Of a stretch of 64,000 nt of DNA, positions 60,828 to 64,000 are shown one piece after another. The position numbers were made by a program, and so were the translations under genes. The first letter of the stretch is position 1; each line of letters opens with the position of its first letter. The notes beneath the pieces were generated by a model, which was not told the DNA's origin, ran no database searches, and saw only the letters and a program-made list of their open reading frames with translations. Location of the stretch: contig NZ_JBBOCA010000001.1 in assembly GCF_038002225.1 (NCBI RefSeq), positions 5,084,001-5,148,000 of the forward strand, in the 5' to 3' direction. Origin of the DNA: Paenibacillus sp. FSL R7-0204. Its GTDB lineage: Bacteria; Bacillota; Bacilli; Paenibacillales; Paenibacillaceae.

Positions 60828-61658
60828 TTATCCTTTGACCCCGCCGATGGCAATCCCGTTAATGACCTGCTTCTGGAGGATCAGGAACAGCACCAGCAGC
60901 GGCAGAATCGCGGCGACGGAGGCCATCATCATGACGGAGATCTGTGTACCGAATTCCTCCTTGAAAAATTGCATCCCGAGCGGAATCGTATACAGCTTGG
61001 TCGAATTCAGCATAATCAGCGGCCCCTGGTAATCATTCCAGGTCCAGATGAACTTGATAATCCCCACTGTTGCCAGAATCGGACGGCTCAGCGGCAGCAC
61101 CACGCTCCAGAAAATCCGTAAGAACCCGGCGCCGTCCAGCTCTGCAGCCTCCAGCATATCATTATGAATCCCGATCATGAACTGGCGCAGCAGGAAGGTG
61201 AAGTAGCTGGAGAACATCCCCATCAGGATGAGCGCGGCGTGAGAGTCGTAAAGGCCCAGCTCTTTAATCATAATATAGCGCGGCACGAGCGTTGCCTGCT
61301 CTGGAATCATCATGAACGCCAGCATCAGGGTGAAGATCAGAGCTCTGCCCTTGAAATCCAGCTTGGCGAGCGCATACCCGGCCATGGCCGAGATGACGAT
61401 TGTCGCCAGGGTGGAGATCAGGGCGATTTTGAGCGAGTTCATATAAAATAATCCGAATGCCACATCACCCATCCATACCGCCTTGAAGTTAGAGATCAGA
61501 TTCCAGTCGGTGGGAATCCACTGAATCGGGAAGGTCCAGACCTCCTTCTCCGTCTTCGAGGCCGCCGACAGCATCCATACCAGCGGCATCAGGAAGAATA
61601 CCGAGCACAGGGCGAACAGGACCGTGAAGATCAGATTGCCGGGCTTAAGTTTTTTCAT
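60828..61658 (-). CDS. Carbohydrate ABC transporter permease (MalG type)
   Basis: A 276-aa permease with six spans. The EAA loop is EAAELDGAGFLRIFWSVVLP, which contacts the ATPase. The start region KKLKPGNLIFTVLFALCSVFFLMPLVWM and the end IAIGGVKG are typical of MalG/YesQ. ATG 61658 has AAAGG eight bases upstream. No ATPase gene is in the locus; a shared MsmX-type ATPase is expected, as known for other YesMN-linked systems. Confidence 0.93.
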   Translation of the reverse strand: MKKLKPGNLIFTVLFALCSVFFLMPLVWMLSAASKTEKEVWTFPIQWIPTDWNLISNFKAVWMGDVAFGLFYMNSLKIALISTLATIVISAMAGYALAKLDFKGRALIFTLMLAFMMIPEQATLVPRYIMIKELGLYDSHAALILMGMFSSYFTFLLRQFMIGIHNDMLEAAELDGAGFLRIFWSVVLPLSRPILATVGIIKFIWTWNDYQGPLIMLNSTKLYTIPLGMQFFKEEFGTQISVMMMASVAAILPLLVLFLILQKQVINGIAIGGVKG

Positions 61659-61689
61659 TGTCATTGCCTTTCGTTCCTTTCGCCTTGGA

Positions 61690-62628
61690 CTAGTAATGGA
61701 CCTTGCGGTTCTGGGTTATCCAGGTAATGGAGGTCACCAGCATAATGATCAGGAACAGCACCCAGGACATCGCGGAGGCATAGCCCATTTTGAAGCGCTC
61801 GAATCCTTCTTCGTAGATCTGGTACACGATCACAGTGCTGGAATAGTTAGGCCCGCCGCCGGTCAGGAACTTGATCATATCGAAGATTTTGAAGGAAGAG
61901 ATCGTGCTCGTTATGGCCAGGAAAAAGGTGGTCGGCCCCAGCAGCGGCAGCGTAATCCGCCGGAATTGTCCGATCCCGCTGGCCCCGTCAATCGTCGCCG
62001 CCTCATACAGCTCCTCGGGAATATTCGTCATCCCCGCCAGGAAAATAATCATCTGATAGCCCAGCAGCTGCCAGACATAGATAATCATAATGGCAATCAG
62101 CGAGAAGCTGGTATCGACCAGCCAGCGCGGCGGTTCGGATACTCCAAGCTGCATCAGGATCTGATTGACCGGCCCCTTGGACGGATGGTAGAGCGCTTGC
62201 CAGACTGCGGCGATGGCTACCGTGGAACAGATATAAGGTACAAAGAAGGCAACCTTAAAGAACGTCTTGGCGTACAGCTTCTTATGGATCAGCGCCGAGA
62301 GCACCACCCCCAGCAGCATCGTGACCGGCACCGTGCCGACAGTAAACAACACATTATTCTTCAGGGCCAGCAGGAAGCGGTTGTCCCTGAACAGTTCAAT
62401 AAAGTTATCTAGACCGACAAAGTTAATCGCCGACAAGCCGCCGACCAGGTTCCACTCCGTCAGGCTGAGGAACAGGCTGAACAGCAGCGGGAACACGGCG
62501 ATGACGAGCATCCCGATGACCTCCGGCGCAATGAACAGCCATCCGGCTAGCTGCTCCCGTCTCTTGCGCGTCCAGTAGGTTCGCGCTGCGGGCTTAACGG
62601 TCTTGCGGGTAACGGCAGATTGACTCAT
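61690..62628 (-). CDS. Sugar ABC transporter permease (MalF type)
   Basis: A 312-aa permease with six spans, a basic N-terminus (RKTVKPAARTYWTRKRREQ) and the EAA loop EAATIDGASGIGQFRRITLP. Similar to YesP/LplB. First gene of the operon; 31 bases separate it from the second permease. The operon promoter must lie in the 850-base region upstream. Confidence 0.93.
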   Translation of the reverse strand: MSQSAVTRKTVKPAARTYWTRKRREQLAGWLFIAPEVIGMLVIAVFPLLFSLFLSLTEWNLVGGLSAINFVGLDNFIELFRDNRFLLALKNNVLFTVGTVPVTMLLGVVLSALIHKKLYAKTFFKVAFFVPYICSTVAIAAVWQALYHPSKGPVNQILMQLGVSEPPRWLVDTSFSLIAIMIIYVWQLLGYQMIIFLAGMTNIPEELYEAATIDGASGIGQFRRITLPLLGPTTFFLAITSTISSFKIFDMIKFLTGGGPNYSSTVIVYQIYEEGFERFKMGYASAMSWVLFLIIMLVTSITWITQNRKVHY

Positions 62629-63092
62629 CGCGCGCTCCCCTCAGCTGCTGCGCCGCAGGAGGCCGTCAGCGGGCTTTTACAACTAACTAATGCATATGTT
62701 TCGTACTCCATCTCGCCCTCACTTTCCCGGCAGACACTTGGGCTGTCCTATAAGCCTAGGCCGCCTGCCGCTCATCTATACGCTAATTTTAGCAAGAGAC
62801 CCGGAGGAGTACGGTATAGCTTTCATACGGGTTGATGTGTATTATTTTGACTCTTGGGGGGATGGGGATGGCAGAGTTGGATGGATGGGAGTGGGTATGT
62901 TGGGACGTGTGGGGCTGGGGAGGTGGGGAGGTGGGGGATTGACTTTGGCTGGGTGGTTGGTGATGGAATGATGGGGATTGATAATGGGTGCTGATGAGTG
63001 GATTACTTGCAGGTTGACAGCAGGGAGTTGGGCTAGCATTGGAGGTGTGAAAACTAACTTTGGGGTTGGGCAGCCTGATCAGCATACTCAGA
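62629..63092. other. Upstream region of the ABC operon, G-rich
   Basis: No gene supported. The plus strand is very G-rich at 62858-62990; four runs of at least four G within 27 bases (62911-62937) make a strong G-quadruplex motif. The operon promoter is probably between 62640 and 62850, but I could not fix it. Confidence 0.5.
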
Positions 63093-63296
63093 GGGATTTA
63101 TACACTACATTTACTCACCTGGCCCACTTTTGAGGAATTCAAAGGGATTTATACACTACATTTGCTCGCCTGGCCAACTTTTGAGGAATTCAGAGGGATT
63201 TATACACTACATTTACTCACCTGGCCCACTTTTGAGGAATTCAGAGGGATTTATACACCACATTTGCTCGCCTGGCCCACTTTCAGGGAAATCTAG
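63093..63296. repeat. 51-bp tandem repeat, four copies
   Basis: Units start GGGATTTATACAC at 63093, 63144, 63195 and 63246, exactly 51 bases apart and highly similar, then decay over the next 90 bases. The length is a multiple of three, so one plus-strand frame stays open (RGIYTLHLLTWPTFEEF per unit), but there is no credible start. Confidence 0.85.
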
Positions 63297-63387
63297 GGCA
63301 CTTTTGCTCTTCATTTCCTCATCTAGCCAAACCTAACCCACTTTTGCTGAAATTCAGGGGCACTTATGCACCTCATCCCACGCAAAA

Positions 63388-63439
63388 AAAGGATACAGCC
63401 GCAAAGCATCAATTGGTCAGGATTGCGGCCGTGCCCTTT
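63388..63439 (-). terminator. Terminator of the M14 gene (repeat copy 2)
   Basis: AAAGG(AT)ACAGCCGC pairs with GCGGCCGTGCCCTTT; read on the minus strand it runs into TTTTTTTGCG. Homologous to the hairpin at 52187-52244. Confidence 0.7.
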
Positions 63440-63478
63440 GCTGTTATCTTACGCAAATTTGCAGAGATTGTTTCATTT

Positions 63479-64000
63479 TTATTTCAAATTTGACAAAATC
63501 GTACTGAGAATTAGGCCTGTGTCCAGCGCCATATCCTCAAAATCAGCCACGGGCAGCGGATTCTTGCCCACTCCCAGCTCAACGGTGAAGCCCGGCTTGC
63601 GGAAGCGCTCGATGAACCAGTCCTTGTAGCCGGCATCGCTGCCGGTCAGCTCCACCGCCCGGTAGCCGCTGGCTGCCGCCAGCCGGGCCGACCATTCTTT
63701 ACTCTCCGGCGGCTCATAGCCCCGGTAGTTCCAGTAGATCTCAGCCCCCTGGCTGTGCAGCGAGACGGCCGCATCGCCTGGAACCCGCTCGGCCAGCGCC
63801 CCCAGCGCCGCCGCCTCCGGCTCACTGAGCGGTGCCGGGCCGCTGTAATCGCGCGGAGCCGGGCCGGGCACCTGCCGCCGGTCACGTTCCTCTTCCCAGT
63901 GCGCGGGGAACTGGTCTCCCAGATCGACGCCGCGGATGTTCGCCTTCCAGTGCCTGAAGCTGCGCCTGCCGCAGTTCCACCTCATCAGCTGCGCATAATG
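63479..64000 (-). CDS. M14-family zinc carboxypeptidase, C-terminal part
   Basis: The gene enters from the right edge; about 173 codons are visible. ANIRGVDLGDQFP, VSLHSQGAEIYWNYRG (zinc-ligand His) and PGFTVELGVGKNPLP (catalytic Glu) mark an M14 peptidase of the gamma-D-glutamyl-diamino-acid endopeptidase kind (Bacillus YqgT/ENP1), which acts on peptidoglycan stem peptides. Asp-Gln-Phe-Pro replaces the usual Asn-Arg-Asn-Phe-Pro substrate site (RGVDLNRNFP), which is odd and may alter specificity. The start and first half lie outside the window. Confidence 0.82.
   Translation of the reverse strand, partial: HYAQLMRWNCGRRSFRHWKANIRGVDLGDQFPAHWEEERDRRQVPGPAPRDYSGPAPLSEPEAAALGALAERVPGDAAVSLHSQGAEIYWNYRGYEPPESKEWSARLAAASGYRAVELTGSDAGYKDWFIERFRKPGFTVELGVGKNPLPVADFEDMALDTGLILSTILSNLK

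Noticed and set aside
63093..63296. Possible CRISPR array
   Set aside because: The four repeats are directly adjacent and near-identical over all 51 bases, with no unique spacers and no cas genes.
63060..63336. Plus-strand ORFs over the 51-bp repeat
   Set aside because: Open only because the unit is a multiple of three; no ribosome-binding site or credible start.

Overview
The window looks like chromosomal DNA of a Paenibacillus-type Firmicute. G+C is moderate (around one half), ribosome-binding sites are strong (AAGGAGG-like), TTG and GTG starts are frequent, and the gene products are of Bacillales type (RelQ, YugP, YtpB/DUF2600, YesL, YuzB/DUF1450, a hemE-hemH-hemG cluster, YesM/YesN). I see no phage, insertion sequence, rRNA, tRNA or CRISPR array. 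Most of the window is core and housekeeping sequence.

Layout. 1-5.4 kb, mostly minus strand: the 5' end of an rsmF-like methyltransferase gene, relQ with an overlapping DUF309 gene, pyrD, a hypothetical gene, a 45-aa membrane peptide, an L,D-transpeptidase with an N-terminal TPR, and ferredoxin. 5.4-13 kb: dinB, citramalate synthase, a ResA/TlpA thioredoxin, a DnaQ-like exonuclease overlapping a DUF294 nucleotidyltransferase, and an ammonium transporter whose promoter carries two GlnR/TnrA-type boxes. 13-21 kb: a MerR regulator, the zinc peptidase YugP, a GltC-like LysR regulator sharing a terminator hairpin with yugP, a rhomboid protease, tpx, a DUF1499-like protein, a probable 6S RNA, YesL, a YjcZ-like 31-aa peptide and a CshA-type RNA helicase. 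21-29 kb: YitT, a DUF4015 glycoside hydrolase, a MATE pump, then a CstR-type repressor with a four-domain persulfide-handling enzyme, and pfkA. 29-36 kb: a DUF2600 terpene cyclase, an MFS transporter, a cold-shock protein, two small ORFs, oligoendopeptidase F with a possible alternative secreted form, LapA, and an M42 peptidase. 36-43.5 kb: a minus-strand run capA, glpQ-like, FAH, DUF92, TetR, ABC-F, TPR. 43.6-49.4 kb: hemE-hemH-hemG, an MFS transporter and an O-methyltransferase. 49.5-52.2 kb: a terminal-inverted-repeat element, a THUMP methyltransferase and three small proteins.

52.3-62.6 kb is the one clearly accessory locus. It reads, on the minus strand, permease, permease, lipoprotein binding protein, YesM-type sensor kinase, YesN-type response regulator, secreted FAD-type oxidoreductase family protein (no visible signal, so probably cytoplasmic) and a secreted beta-helix protein. 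This looks like a self-regulated oligosaccharide uptake and breakdown cluster. It is preceded by 850 bp with a G-quadruplex-like run and a 51-bp tandem repeat. The window ends inside an M14 zinc carboxypeptidase gene.

The strongest items for a second look are the CoA-disulfide reductase/rhodanese/TusA/DsrE fusion with its CstR and paired operators, the probable 6S RNA, the 252-bp element bounded by inverted repeats, the dual start of pepF, the paired nitrogen-control boxes at the ammonium transporter, and a family of repeated intergenic elements. All family assignments are from reading the sequence only; no database search was run.
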